64,000 nucleotides of DNA from Rhizobium sp. 007 (GTDB lineage: Bacteria > Pseudomonadota > Alphaproteobacteria > Rhizobiales > Rhizobiaceae), in NCBI RefSeq assembly GCF_015353075.1, contig NZ_CP064187.1:3353001-3417000 (forward strand), read 5' to 3'. Positions 34,442 through 43,653 of this stretch are shown in pieces. Below the pieces are notes generated by a model. The model was not told where the DNA came from, ran no database searches, and saw only the letters and a program-made list of their open reading frames with translations. Position numbers and translations under genes: made by a program. The first letter of the stretch is position 1. Every line of letters starts with the position of its first letter.

Positions 34442-36211
34442 ATGACGACCCAACAGATCCTTTCCTTCGGCGTGATCGGCCTGATGATGGCAATCTTCAT
34501 CTGGGACCGGTTCCGTTACGACATTGTGGCCTGTTGCGCCCTCGTTCTTGCGGTTGCAGCCGGTCTCGTTCCTTTCGGCAAGGCGTTTTCCGGCTTCGGA
34601 GACGACATCGTCATCATCGTCGGCAGCGCCCTCGTCGTCAGCACCGGGGTCGCCCGCTCGGGGATCGTCGACATGGCGATCAAGCGCTTCTTTCCCAATC
34701 TTGCCAAGCCGCATCTCCAACTCGCCCTGTTGCTTATCGTTGTTGCGGTGCTCTCTGCCTTCATCAAGAATATCGGCGCTTTGGCGATCATGATTCCGGT
34801 CGCCTTCCAGTTCGCCAGGAAAACCGGCAAATCACCATCGCTCTATTTGATGCCGATGAGTTTTGCTGCCTTGCTCGGCGGCTTGATGACGCAGATAGGC
34901 ACTTCGCCCAACATCGTCGTATCGCGATTGCGCGAGGAGATCACCGGTGCGCCCTTCACCATGTTCGATTTCACGCCTGTCGGCGCGACCCTGACCCTTG
35001 TCGGCGTCGTCTTCTTGATCTTCTTCCATTGGCTGGTGCCGGAACGGCAGAACGAGAATCCCTCGCTCGAGGAGGCGCTCGACCTCAAAACCTATTTCTC
35101 GGAGGCGACGGTTGTCGAAGGATCGAGCTTCGACGGCAAGAAGCTGAACGAACTCCTTCAACTCGGCGACGGCGAAGTCGTGGCGACGGCGATCCTGCGC
35201 GGCCACTCCCGCATGTCGCCTTTTCCCGACGTGATGCTGAAGGCCGGCGATACGATATTGCTGGAAGGCGTGCCGGATGCACTCGATCGCGTGGTGACCC
35301 GTGCGAAGCTGAAGCTCTCCGGAAAGCCCATCCCGGAAGCGCGGGCGGAAGGCAATCTCGTGTCGATCGAGGCCGTCATCACCGCGGAATCGATGCTGAT
35401 CGGCCTTTCCGCGCGCCAGCTCTCGCTGTGGAACCGGCGGCGGGTCAACCTGCTCGCCGTCAGTCGCCAGGGCCACAAACTTACCGAGCGGCTGAGCGAG
35501 GTGACGCTTCGGGCCGGCGACGTTCTCCTGCTTCAGGGAAGCCGCAGGAACCTGCCTGGCTTCCTGCAGGAATTTTCCTGCCTTCCGCTTGCCCAACGTG
35601 ACATCATGCTTGGCACGCCACGCCGAGGCTATGTGCCCCTTTTGATCCTCGCCGCCGCCATGGGCGTGACTGCCGCGGGCCTCACGCCGGTTTCGGTCGC
35701 CTTTTTCTGCGCAGCGCTCGCCATGGTCGTCTTTCGCGTGATCCCGCTCGTCGATGTCTATAAGTCGCTCGATGCGCCGATCCTGATCATGCTTGCAGCA
35801 CTGATCCCGGTATCCGATACGCTCCGGACCACGGGCGGCAGCGATCTGATTGCCGGATGGCTCGGCGATTTCGCTGCCCAGATGCCGCCATTCGGCGCGC
35901 TGGCGTTGATGCTGGTGACCGCCATGGCAGTGACGCCGTTCCTCAATAATGCCGCCACAGTCCTTGTCATGGGACCGATCGCGGCGAGTTTTGCTGAGGC
36001 CCTCCATTACAAACCGGAAGCTTTCCTGATGGCGGTTGCCATTGGCGCCGGCTGCGACTTCCTCACGCCAATCGGCCATCAATGCAATACGCTGGTTTTC
36101 GGCCCCGGCGGCTACCGCTTCAGCGATTACCCTCGCCTGGGCCTACCGCTATCCTTCATCATCATCGTGGTGAGCGTGCCCGTGCTTCTCTATGTTTGGC
36201 CTGCGCTTTGA
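34442..36211 (+). CDS. SLC13/DASS family permease with two RCK_C (TrkA-C) domains
   Basis: A 589-aa inner-membrane transporter. Helices occupy residues 1-200 and about 395-589, with the IKNIGALAIMIPVAF and GTSPNIVVSRL segments and the late FLNNAATVLVMGPIA and GHQCNTLVFGPGGY segments forming the anion site. Between the halves (about 205-385) lie two RCK_C-type domains (VVEGSSFDGKKLNELLQ and AESMLIGLSARQLSLWNRR starts), presumably regulatory. Proteins of this layout carry sulfate, dicarboxylates or similar anions; the substrate is not clear here. The ribosome-binding site is weak. Confidence 0.88.
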   Translation: MTTQQILSFGVIGLMMAIFIWDRFRYDIVACCALVLAVAAGLVPFGKAFSGFGDDIVIIVGSALVVSTGVARSGIVDMAIKRFFPNLAKPHLQLALLLIVVAVLSAFIKNIGALAIMIPVAFQFARKTGKSPSLYLMPMSFAALLGGLMTQIGTSPNIVVSRLREEITGAPFTMFDFTPVGATLTLVGVVFLIFFHWLVPERQNENPSLEEALDLKTYFSEATVVEGSSFDGKKLNELLQLGDGEVVATAILRGHSRMSPFPDVMLKAGDTILLEGVPDALDRVVTRAKLKLSGKPIPEARAEGNLVSIEAVITAESMLIGLSARQLSLWNRRRVNLLAVSRQGHKLTERLSEVTLRAGDVLLLQGSRRNLPGFLQEFSCLPLAQRDIMLGTPRRGYVPLLILAAAMGVTAAGLTPVSVAFFCAALAMVVFRVIPLVDVYKSLDAPILIMLAALIPVSDTLRTTGGSDLIAGWLGDFAAQMPPFGALALMLVTAMAVTPFLNNAATVLVMGPIAASFAEALHYKPEAFLMAVAIGAGCDFLTPIGHQCNTLVFGPGGYRFSDYPRLGLPLSFIIIVVSVPVLLYVWPAL

Positions 36212-36251
36212 GTGCCCGGCGCCCATTTTCCTTGACGTGCGCGGTCGAATA

Positions 36252-36265
36252 TGGCCTTAAGGCCA
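36252..36265. promoter_or_regulatory. 14-bp palindrome upstream of gltX
   Basis: TGGCCTTAAGGCCA is a perfect palindrome 138 bp before gltX, immediately downstream of a TTGACG that could be a -35 element (36231-36236). Function unknown. Confidence 0.3.
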
Positions 36266-36403
36266 GCCAAACGGACAATCGGCGGATGAACTGGGCAGAA
36301 TGCCCTTATCCGGCCGGTTTCCTGATCCAGTGATCTGCATTCTTCCCGCCGAACGTCGCTTTCGCAGGAAAGCCGTCCGGCATTTATTTGACGGGCACAT
36401 AAA

Positions 36404-37861
36404 ATGACAGCTTCCGGCGTCCGCGTCCGAATCGCTCCCTCGCCGACTGGCGAGCCGCATGTCGGGACCGCTTACATCGCTCTCTTCAATTATCTTTTCG
36501 CCAAGAAAAACGGCGGCGAGTTCATTTTGCGCATCGAGGATACCGATGCTACGCGCTCGACCCCGGAATTCGAAAAGAAGGTCCTGGATGCGCTGAAATG
36601 GTGTGGCCTGAAGTGGTCGGAGGGCCCCGACATCGGCGGGCCCCATGGCCCGTACCGCCAGAGCGACCGCAAGCATATCTACGGCGAGTATGTCGAAAAG
36701 ATTGTTGCCGCCGGCCACGGTTTCCGCTGTTTCTGCACGCCGGAGCGTCTGGAAAAGATGCGCGAGGCGCAACGCGCCGCAAACCTGCCGCCAAAATATG
36801 ACGGCCTCTGCCTGAGCCTCTCGGCAGAAGAAGTCACCTCGCGCATGGCGGCAGGCGAACCCTCTGTCGTGCGCATGAAGATCCCCGCCGAAGGCTCCTG
36901 CAAGTTCACCGACGGGGTCTATGGCGACGTGGAAATCCCGTGGGAAGCGGTCGACATGCAAGTCCTCTTGAAGGCCGACGGCATGCCGACCTATCACATG
37001 GCAAACGTCGTTGACGACCACCTGATGAAGATCACCCATGTCGCCCGCGGCGAGGAATGGCTGGCTTCGGTTCCAAAGCACATCCTGATCTACCGGTATC
37101 TCGGCCTCGAGCCACCGGTGTTCATGCACCTGTCGCTGATGCGCAATGCCGACAAGTCAAAGCTGTCGAAGCGCAAGAACCCGACCTCGATCTCCTATTA
37201 CACCGCGCTCGGCTATATCCCCGAGGCGCTGATGAACTTCCTCGGCCTCTTCTTCGTCCAGATCGCTGAAGGCGAAGAGCTGATGACGATGGACGAGCTC
37301 GCCGAAAAATTCGACCCGGAGAACCTCTCCAAGGCGGGCGCGATCTTCGACATCCAGAAGCTCGATTGGCTGAACGGCCGCTGGATCCGCGAGAAGCTTT
37401 CGGAAGAAGAGTTCCAGCATCGCGTCCTGCAGTGGGCGATGGAAAACGATCGCCTGAGGGCCGGTCTTGCGCTCTCGCAGTCGCGCATCTCCAGGCTTGG
37501 CGAACTGCCGGACCTCACGGGGTTCCTGTTCAAGTCGGACCTGAACCTTGATCCATCCGCCTTTGTCAAGATCAAGTCGCCGCCGGAAGAGATTCTGGAA
37601 ATCCTCAACACGGTGCAGCCGGACCTCGAAAAGATCCTTGAATGGAACGTCGAGTCGATCGAAGCCGAGCTGCGCGCTGTTGCCGATCGCATGGGCAAGA
37701 AGCTGAAGGTGGTCGTCGCACCGCTTTTCGTCGCCGTCTCCGGCTCATCGCGCTCGCTGCCGCTCTTCGATTCCATGGCGATCCTCGGCCGGGCCGTCGT
37801 ACGCCAGCGCCTGAAACTGGCGTCTCAGGCGGTCGCCTCCCTCGTCGGCCCGAAGAATTGA
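36404..37861 (+). CDS. gltX: Glutamate--tRNA ligase
   Basis: Class I aminoacyl-tRNA synthetase of 485 aa that charges tRNA-Glu (in many alphaproteobacteria also tRNA-Gln, later amidated). The HIGH-type motif is APSPTGEPHVGTAY (residues 12-25), the KMSKS-type motif is KLSKRKNP near residue 250, and the C-terminal anticodon-binding helices end the protein. Alphaproteobacteria commonly carry two gltX copies; which paralogue this is cannot be decided here. It is 16 nt upstream of lysS, so the two are co-transcribed. Confidence 0.95.
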   Translation: MTASGVRVRIAPSPTGEPHVGTAYIALFNYLFAKKNGGEFILRIEDTDATRSTPEFEKKVLDALKWCGLKWSEGPDIGGPHGPYRQSDRKHIYGEYVEKIVAAGHGFRCFCTPERLEKMREAQRAANLPPKYDGLCLSLSAEEVTSRMAAGEPSVVRMKIPAEGSCKFTDGVYGDVEIPWEAVDMQVLLKADGMPTYHMANVVDDHLMKITHVARGEEWLASVPKHILIYRYLGLEPPVFMHLSLMRNADKSKLSKRKNPTSISYYTALGYIPEALMNFLGLFFVQIAEGEELMTMDELAEKFDPENLSKAGAIFDIQKLDWLNGRWIREKLSEEEFQHRVLQWAMENDRLRAGLALSQSRISRLGELPDLTGFLFKSDLNLDPSAFVKIKSPPEEILEILNTVQPDLEKILEWNVESIEAELRAVADRMGKKLKVVVAPLFVAVSGSSRSLPLFDSMAILGRAVVRQRLKLASQAVASLVGPKN

Positions 37862-37877
37862 ACCGGACGTTTGCATC

Positions 37878-39374
37878 ATGACTGAAAAGACCGAAACAGC
37901 GACCCTTTCCTCCGACGCAACGGAAGTCCGCGCCCAGAAGCTGAAGCTGCTGCGCGAACAGGTCGGCGATGTCTATCCGGCGCATTTCCACCGGACGATC
38001 ACCAATGCCGAACTCGCTGCGAAATACGAGGGCCTGGAGCCGGACACCGAGACACAGGATGTCGTCACCGTCGCCGGCCGCGTCTATTCCTCGCGCAACT
38101 CCGGCATGTTCATGGACATCCATGACGCTTCGGCCAAGATCCAGATCTTCAGCCACAAGGACACGACGCCGGAAGAGGCTCGCGCCCTGCTGCCAATGAT
38201 CGACATCGGCGACATCATCGGTGTGACCGGCGTGGTGCGCCGCACCAAGCGCGGCGAACTGACGATCAACGCGCAACAGATCACCATGCTGACCAAGTCG
38301 CTTTTGCCGATGCCCGAGAAGTGGCATGGCCTCTCCGACATCGAGCTGCGCTACCGCAAGCGTCACCTCGACATCATGACCAACGAGGAATCGAAGCTCC
38401 GTTTCCAGCAGCGTTCGAAGATTGTCTCCGGCATCCGCCGCTTCATGGAGAATGACGGCTTCATGGAAGTCGAGACGCCGATGCTGCAGTCGGTGTACGG
38501 CGGTGCGACCGCCGAACCCTTCAAGACGCATCACAACACGCTCAAGCTCGACATGTACCTGCGCATCGCGCCGGAACTGTTCTTGAAGCGCACGCTGGTT
38601 TCGGGCCTCACCGACAAGGTCTTCGAGATCAACCGCAACTTCCGCAACGAAGGCGTCTCGACAAGGCACAATCCCGAATTCACCATGATGGAGTGCTACT
38701 GGGCCTATGCCGACTACGAGGACATGATGGACCTCGTCGAACGCATGTTCGCCGAGCTTGCCATTTCGGTCCATGGCAGCACGGAATTCACCTTCGTCGA
38801 CAAGCAGATCTCCTTCAAAGGCCCGTTCCGCCGTGTGCCGATGCCTGACGCCGTCAAGGAAGCGACCGGCATCGACTTTCTGGCGATCAAGACCGACGAG
38901 GAAGCCCGCGCCGCCACGAAGGCCGCCGGTTTCGAAATCGAGAAGGACGCAACCTGGGGCGAATGCCTGGCCTTTATCTTCGAGGAGAAGGTCGAAAGCA
39001 CGCTGATCCAGCCCGCGCACGTCACGCATTTCCCGAAGGACATCTCGCCTTTCGCCAAGGAAGTGCCGGGCGAGCCGCGCCTTGTCGAGCGTTTCGAGAC
39101 CTATTGCAACGCCTGGGAACTCGGCAACGCCTTCTCGGAACTCAACGATCCAGAAGAGCAGCGCAAGCGCATGGTCGAACAGCTGGAGCAGGCTCACGCG
39201 CGCGGCGAAAAGGAAAAACAGCTGGACGAGGAATTTCTGGACGCAATCGACCAGGGCATGCCGCCCGCCGGCGGTCTCGGCATCGGCGTCGATCGCCTGA
39301 TCATGCTGCTGACGAATTCCGCCTCGATCCGCGACATCATCCTCTTCCCGGCCCGCCGCAGTAAGGCGGACTGA
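37878..39374 (+). CDS. lysS: Lysine--tRNA ligase, class II
   Basis: Class II synthetase of 498 aa. An OB-fold anticodon domain (about 60-165; VTVAGRVYSSRNSGMFMDIHD, in two strands) precedes the catalytic core with motif 2 (FRNEGVSTRHNPEFTMMECY) and motif 3 (GLGIGVDRLIMLLT). This is of note because several alphaproteobacteria use the class I enzyme instead. Second gene of the gltX-lysS unit, followed by a terminator. Confidence 0.96.
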   Translation: MTEKTETATLSSDATEVRAQKLKLLREQVGDVYPAHFHRTITNAELAAKYEGLEPDTETQDVVTVAGRVYSSRNSGMFMDIHDASAKIQIFSHKDTTPEEARALLPMIDIGDIIGVTGVVRRTKRGELTINAQQITMLTKSLLPMPEKWHGLSDIELRYRKRHLDIMTNEESKLRFQQRSKIVSGIRRFMENDGFMEVETPMLQSVYGGATAEPFKTHHNTLKLDMYLRIAPELFLKRTLVSGLTDKVFEINRNFRNEGVSTRHNPEFTMMECYWAYADYEDMMDLVERMFAELAISVHGSTEFTFVDKQISFKGPFRRVPMPDAVKEATGIDFLAIKTDEEARAATKAAGFEIEKDATWGECLAFIFEEKVESTLIQPAHVTHFPKDISPFAKEVPGEPRLVERFETYCNAWELGNAFSELNDPEEQRKRMVEQLEQAHARGEKEKQLDEEFLDAIDQGMPPAGGLGIGVDRLIMLLTNSASIRDIILFPARRSKAD

Positions 39375-39383
39375 GCAGATTGA

Positions 39384-39414
39384 AAAGGCGGACGGCCGAT
39401 GGTCGTCCGCCTTT
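39384..39414 (+). terminator. Intrinsic terminator after lysS
   Basis: AAAGGCGGACG (39384-39394) pairs perfectly with CGTCCGCCTTT (39404-39414) across a nine-base loop. The symmetric A and T ends let it work for both lysS and the convergent gene at 39429. Confidence 0.8.
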
Positions 39415-39428
39415 CGCATGCCCAATGA

Positions 39429-40118
39429 TCAATGGCCGGAGGCAGGAGCAGCCTTGATGCCTTCTGGCAGAGAAACGGCTTCGCTATCCGGTGGCGCGCC
39501 CCCTTCGCCGCCTTTTTCGTTGCCCTCGCCTGCGGTTGCAGCGACAGCCGTCGGATCAATGCAATCGGAGCGTTGCTTGAACGAGGCGTTCAGCGCCTGG
39601 ATTTCTTCGTCCGGCAAATCGATGCGCTCGCCGAAAAACAGGCCGTTCTCGCTCGCCTGACCATCGTAATAGCGGGCAGTATAGGGTTTGCCGTTCAGCC
39701 CTTCGACCAACTGGTCGGGATGCGGGATATAAACCACATCGGCGCCGATCGCCCTGCCACGAATATCCGAACGCAGCGTTGGACCGTTTTCATCGAGGAC
39801 CACGACCTGTACCAGATCGGGCCTTTCTTGCGCGTAAATGGCTTGCGCCACGCGGAGCGCCGTCTTGACCCGTGTCATGCCGTCCGTCGGCTCGGTCTTG
39901 ATGTATTTGCGAATCCAGACGCGATCCTGCTTCTTGATGGTCACCAGGTTGACATCGGTGCAGGAGACGCCGTTCGCCTCTTCCAACACCTGGCCGATGA
40001 TGTTGTCCCTGCCGATATAAAGGGCAACACCGCCGGAAGCGCCTATAAACAAGGCCAATCCGCCGATTACAATCACCAATTTCCGGGAGGGCCGGAAGAT
40101 GCGCAGTAAGGCCTTCAC
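39429..40118 (-). CDS. Membrane-anchored hypothetical protein
   Basis: A 229-aa protein I do not recognise. One transmembrane helix (VIVIGGLALFIGASGGVALY, about residues 14-33) anchors a periplasmic domain with one cysteine pair (SCTDVN near 50 and SDCIDP near 190) that may form a disulfide, and a low-complexity acidic/glycine tail. A GTG start at 40118 is chosen because GGAG lies eight bases upstream; the frame continues to a TTG at 40154 without a site. Converges with lysS over a shared terminator. Confidence 0.7.
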   Translation of the reverse strand: MKALLRIFRPSRKLVIVIGGLALFIGASGGVALYIGRDNIIGQVLEEANGVSCTDVNLVTIKKQDRVWIRKYIKTEPTDGMTRVKTALRVAQAIYAQERPDLVQVVVLDENGPTLRSDIRGRAIGADVVYIPHPDQLVEGLNGKPYTARYYDGQASENGLFFGERIDLPDEEIQALNASFKQRSDCIDPTAVAATAGEGNEKGGEGGAPPDSEAVSLPEGIKAAPASGH

Positions 40119-40298
40119 GCCAACTGCTCCGCCATCGAAAAAACTCCAACGCAATACATGCGAGTGAAGCTAGTCAAACGACGTTTCGGAATGCTTAAGT
40201 GGTCTTTCGAGAAACATACCAATTCGGGCTAAAGACCAAAAAAGGTCCGCCACCCGATGTGCTTGCCATGATCCGTTTGGCCGTGCTCTAAAACACGC

Positions 40299-41207
40299 AT
40301 GGCCTTCACCCTTCGCCAGATCCAGTATTTCGTCGCCGTTGCCGAGCAGGGTTCGGTGACGCGCGCCGCGCAGAATCTTTCCATCTCGCAATCCTCGATC
40401 ACAGAAGCGCTGAAGGAGCTGGAAACCGACCTTAGCGTCGAACTCTTCGAACGCCACCCGCGCGGCCTGACGATCACGCACAACGGTCACCAGTTCCTCC
40501 GGCATGCGACAAAAATTCTAGCCAGCGTCTCCGATGCCCGGGCCAGCTTTTCCAGCCTGCAAAGCGCTCTTTCCGGAACATTGAATATCGGCGTCACCTC
40601 GCTGGTCGCAGGCTATGTTCTTTCCGATCTTCTGGCGCGGTACCGCCGCGCCTGCCCCGGTGTGGAGGTTAGTGCAATCGAAGACAATGGCGGCTATCTG
40701 GAGCATCTGCTGGTCGGCGGTGAACTCGATGTCGCGGTCATGGTAATCTCCAACCTGCGCGACCGCATGGCGCTGCAGGCGGAGATCCTCGAAACCTCGC
40801 CCTATCGTCTCTGGCTGCCGATGGGCCACCCGTTGGTTTCGGCCGACATCATCTCGGTTGCCGACATTGCCCGCGAGCCGCTGATCATGCTGACGGTCGA
40901 TGAGATCGAGGAGAACACCGGCAAGCTGCTGTCGGCGCTCGGCGCCCGCCCGCATGTCGCCTTCCGCACCCGGTCGGTGGAAGCCGTGCGCAGTCTCGTT
41001 GCAACAGGCGCCGGCGTCGCTCTGCTTCCCGATCTCGTCTACCGCCCCTGGTCGCTGGAAGGCGACCGGATCGAAAGCCGCGATGTCTCCGGTTCATTGC
41101 CAGTCGTCCAGGTCGGCATGGTCTGGCGCAAGGGTTCCAGCCTGCCGCAAGCGGCGCGAGATTTCGTCGGCATTGCGGAAGCGATGCGATCCGGCCGTGC
41201 GCGATGA
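40299..41207 (+). CDS. LysR family transcriptional regulator of the polyamine operon
   Basis: A 302-aa regulator with an N-terminal winged helix-turn-helix (VTRAAQNLSISQSSITEALK, residues 21-40) and a LysR substrate-binding domain (about 90-295). The ATG at 40299 gives the canonical MAFTLRQIQYFVAVAEQGS start though no good ribosome-binding site is visible. It is co-directional with and directly upstream of the ydcS-like gene. In E. coli the equivalent cluster is led by a GntR/MocR-type regulator, so control has been rewired if the target is the same. Confidence 0.9.
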   Translation: MAFTLRQIQYFVAVAEQGSVTRAAQNLSISQSSITEALKELETDLSVELFERHPRGLTITHNGHQFLRHATKILASVSDARASFSSLQSALSGTLNIGVTSLVAGYVLSDLLARYRRACPGVEVSAIEDNGGYLEHLLVGGELDVAVMVISNLRDRMALQAEILETSPYRLWLPMGHPLVSADIISVADIAREPLIMLTVDEIEENTGKLLSALGARPHVAFRTRSVEAVRSLVATGAGVALLPDLVYRPWSLEGDRIESRDVSGSLPVVQVGMVWRKGSSLPQAARDFVGIAEAMRSGRAR

Positions 41208-41232
41208 CGATATCGGAATTTCCGATATCGTC
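41206..41232. promoter_or_regulatory. 27-bp perfect palindrome at the lysR stop codon
   Basis: GACGATATCGGAA-T-TTCCGATATCGTC, 13-bp arms around one base, starting inside the lysR stop codon and about 97 bp upstream of the ydcS-like start. No T run follows, so it is more likely an operator than a terminator. Confidence 0.5.
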
Positions 41233-41328
41233 TTTCTGATAAATGAATTTGCGAAACCGGATATTTCAGCGCACCTTTCAACCGGGAACAAAATGCCGCA
41301 ACAAGCGGCACAAACCGGGAGACAGACG

Positions 41329-42489
41329 ATGAAGTACCTTCTGAAATCGTGCACTGCTGCCCTCGCAAGCTTGAGCTTCGTGACGCAGGTGGCTGCTGCC
41401 GAACCGTTGAAGGCCTTGGACAAGGGTGAGGGTGCGGTCAGCATCGTCGCCTGGGCCGGCTATATCGAGCGCGGCGAAACCGACAAGAATTACGACTGGG
41501 TTACCGATTTTGAAAAGAAGACCGGCTGCAAGGTTTCCGTGAAGACGGCGGCGACCTCGGATGAAATGGTGGCGCTGATGAACGAAGGTGGCTTCGATCT
41601 CGTCACCGCTTCGGGCGATGCTTCGCTGCGTCTCGTTGCCGGCAAGCGCGTGCAGCCGATCAATACCGATCTCATTCCGAGCTTCAAAAACCTCGACGAA
41701 CGCCTCCAGAGCGCTCCGTGGCATACCGTCGGCGGCGTCCACTACGGCGTGCCCTATCTGTGGGGGCCGAACGTTTTGATGTACAACACCGATGCCTTCA
41801 AGGATAAGGCCCCGACGAGCTGGAAGGTGGTATTCGAAGAAGAAACGCTGCCTGATGGCAAGTCCAACAAGGGCCGCGTCCAGGCCTATGACGGACCGAT
41901 CTACGTCGCCGATGCTGCCATGTACCTGATGGCCCACAAGCCTGATCTCGGTATCAAGGATCCCTACGAACTCAATGAAGACCAGTATAAGGCAGCCCTC
42001 GATCTGCTGCGCGGCCAGCGCAAGCTTGTCTCCCGCTACTGGCATGACGCGATGATCCAGATCGACGACTTCAAGAACGAAGGCGTCGTCGCATCCGGCT
42101 CCTGGCCGTTCCAGGTGAACCTGATGCAGGCCGACAAGCAGAAGATCGCCTCGACCTTCCCCGAGGAAGGCGTCACCGGCTGGGCCGACACGACAATGCT
42201 TCATGCCGACAGCGAGCATCCGAACTGCGCCTATATGTGGATGGAGCATTCCCTGTCCGCCAAGGTCCAGGGTGATGCCGCCGCCTGGTTCGGTGCCGTC
42301 CCCTCCGTTCCGGCAGCATGCAAGGGCAACCAACTGCTGACCGATACCGGCTGCACCACCAACGGCTTCGACCACTTCGACAAGATCAAGTTCTGGAAGA
42401 CGCCTGTTGCCAAATGTACGACACAGAGTGAGTGCGTGCCGTATCATCGCTGGGTGTCGGACTATATCGGCGTGATCGGCGGGCGATAG
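41329..42489 (+). CDS. Polyamine ABC transporter substrate-binding protein (YdcS/PotD-like)
   Basis: Periplasmic receptor of 386 aa. A signal peptide (about residues 1-23, ending VAAA) precedes a type II binding domain with SIVAWAGYIERGE at the start and VPYLWGPNVLMYNTD centrally. Two cysteine pairs near the C-terminus (ACKGN...TGCTT and KCTTQSEC) suggest disulfides. GGGAG seven bases before the ATG at 41329 sets the start. First transport gene of the operon; followed by a 177-bp gap containing a repeat before the ATPase. Confidence 0.9.
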   Translation: MKYLLKSCTAALASLSFVTQVAAAEPLKALDKGEGAVSIVAWAGYIERGETDKNYDWVTDFEKKTGCKVSVKTAATSDEMVALMNEGGFDLVTASGDASLRLVAGKRVQPINTDLIPSFKNLDERLQSAPWHTVGGVHYGVPYLWGPNVLMYNTDAFKDKAPTSWKVVFEEETLPDGKSNKGRVQAYDGPIYVADAAMYLMAHKPDLGIKDPYELNEDQYKAALDLLRGQRKLVSRYWHDAMIQIDDFKNEGVVASGSWPFQVNLMQADKQKIASTFPEEGVTGWADTTMLHADSEHPNCAYMWMEHSLSAKVQGDAAAWFGAVPSVPAACKGNQLLTDTGCTTNGFDHFDKIKFWKTPVAKCTTQSECVPYHRWVSDYIGVIGGR

Positions 42490-42511
42490 CCAACACCCAG
42501 GCAGAATGATT

Positions 42512-42650
42512 GCCCCTAACCCTCTCCCACACGCAGGGAGAGGCGACATGCCCCAAGACCTCTCGCCGCTATCCGAAACGCCCCGAGGGGCGAGAGCATC
42601 GCGCTTGCGGGGAGAAGGCGCCCGGCAGGGAGGATGCGGGGCATCATGTA
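42512..42650. repeat. Dispersed intergenic repeat, diverged copy 5
   Basis: CCCCTAACCCTCTCCC-acacgca-GGGAGAGG, then GCCCCGAGGGGC-like and GCGGGGAGAAGGCGCCCGGCAGGG modules, ending GATGCGGGGC. It is the most diverged member and interrupts the transport operon between receptor and ATPase genes. Confidence 0.5.
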
Positions 42651-42666
42651 TAACTCGGAGACCCCA

Positions 42667-43653
42667 ATGACACCCGCCGTCCGTTTCCAGCAGGTTTCGC
42701 GCCATTTCGGCCAGGTTCGCGCCGTCGACGGCGTCGATCTCGAAATCGCACCGGGCGAGTTCTTCGCGATGCTCGGTCCGTCGGGCTCCGGAAAGACGAC
42801 CTGCCTGCGTCTGATCGCCGGCTTCGAACAGCCGACGGATGGGCATATCGAGATTTTCGGAGAAACGGCAGACGGTGTCCCGCCCTACCGCCGCAACGTC
42901 AACACCGTCTTCCAGGACTACGCGCTCTTCCCGCATCTCAACATCCTCGACAACGTTGCCTACGGGCTGATGGTCAAGGGCATCGGTAAGGCAGAGCGCA
43001 CCAAGGCGGCCGAACAAGCGCTGGAGCTGGTGAAACTTCCGGGCTACGGCGCCCGCCGCCCCGGCCAGCTCTCCGGCGGCCAGCGGCAGCGCGTGGCACT
43101 CGCCCGCGCGCTCGTCAACAAGCCGAAGGTCTTGTTGCTCGACGAGCCGCTTGGCGCGCTTGATCTGAAGCTGCGGGAGCAGATGCAGGAAGAATTGAAG
43201 AGCCTTCAGCGCGCACTCGGCATCACCTTCGTCTTTGTCACCCACGACCAGGGCGAGGCGCTCTCCATGGCAGACCGCGTCGCCGTCTTCAACAACGGCG
43301 GCATCGTGCAGGAGGGTACGCCGCAGGATATCTACCGCCGTCCGAGGACACGCTTCGTCGCCGATTTCGTTGGTTCCTCGAATGTCATCGCGCCAGATGT
43401 AATGACGTCGCTCGGCGGCGAAAAGCGCTGGGCAAGCCTGCGCCCCGAAGCGATCCATCTCTCCGGCGACGGCATGGAGGCGGCGGTCGAAAACACCAGT
43501 TTCCTTGGCGCCGCGACTCGCCTGACGGTCGGCATGAGGGGCACGCGCCTGCATGTCACACTACCCGCAGGTGCCAATGTGCCGGATATCGGAGCCAGCG
43601 TGCGCCTGGCTTGGCAGCCGGCCGACGTGCATTACATGGATGATGCAGCATGA
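42667..43653 (+). CDS. Polyamine ABC transporter ATP-binding protein (YdcT/PotA-like)
   Basis: Cytoplasmic ATPase of 328 aa: Walker [10 protein letters not shown], signature [15 protein letters not shown], Walker [13 protein letters not shown] and a C-terminal TOBE domain (about 265-328). GGAG six bases before the ATG at 42667 sets the start; the frame runs further up into the repeat. Its stop overlaps the next gene by 4 bp (ATGA). Confidence 0.92.
   Translation: MTPAVRFQQVSRHFGQVRAVDGVDLEIAPGEFFAMLGPSGSGKTTCLRLIAGFEQPTDGHIEIFGETADGVPPYRRNVNTVFQDYALFPHLNILDNVAYGLMVKGIGKAERTKAAEQALELVKLPGYGARRPGQLSGGQRQRVALARALVNKPKVLLLDEPLGALDLKLREQMQEELKSLQRALGITFVFVTHDQGEALSMADRVAVFNNGGIVQEGTPQDIYRRPRTRFVADFVGSSNVIAPDVMTSLGGEKRWASLRPEAIHLSGDGMEAAVENTSFLGAATRLTVGMRGTRLHVTLPAGANVPDIGASVRLAWQPADVHYMDDAA

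Noticed and set aside
37605..39425. A 606-codon minus-strand open frame
   Set aside because: Antisense to lysS, which has all class II motifs.
41278..43554. A 758-codon minus-strand open frame
   Set aside because: Antisense to ydcS-like and ydcT-like genes and crosses their intergenic repeat; no domain recognised.
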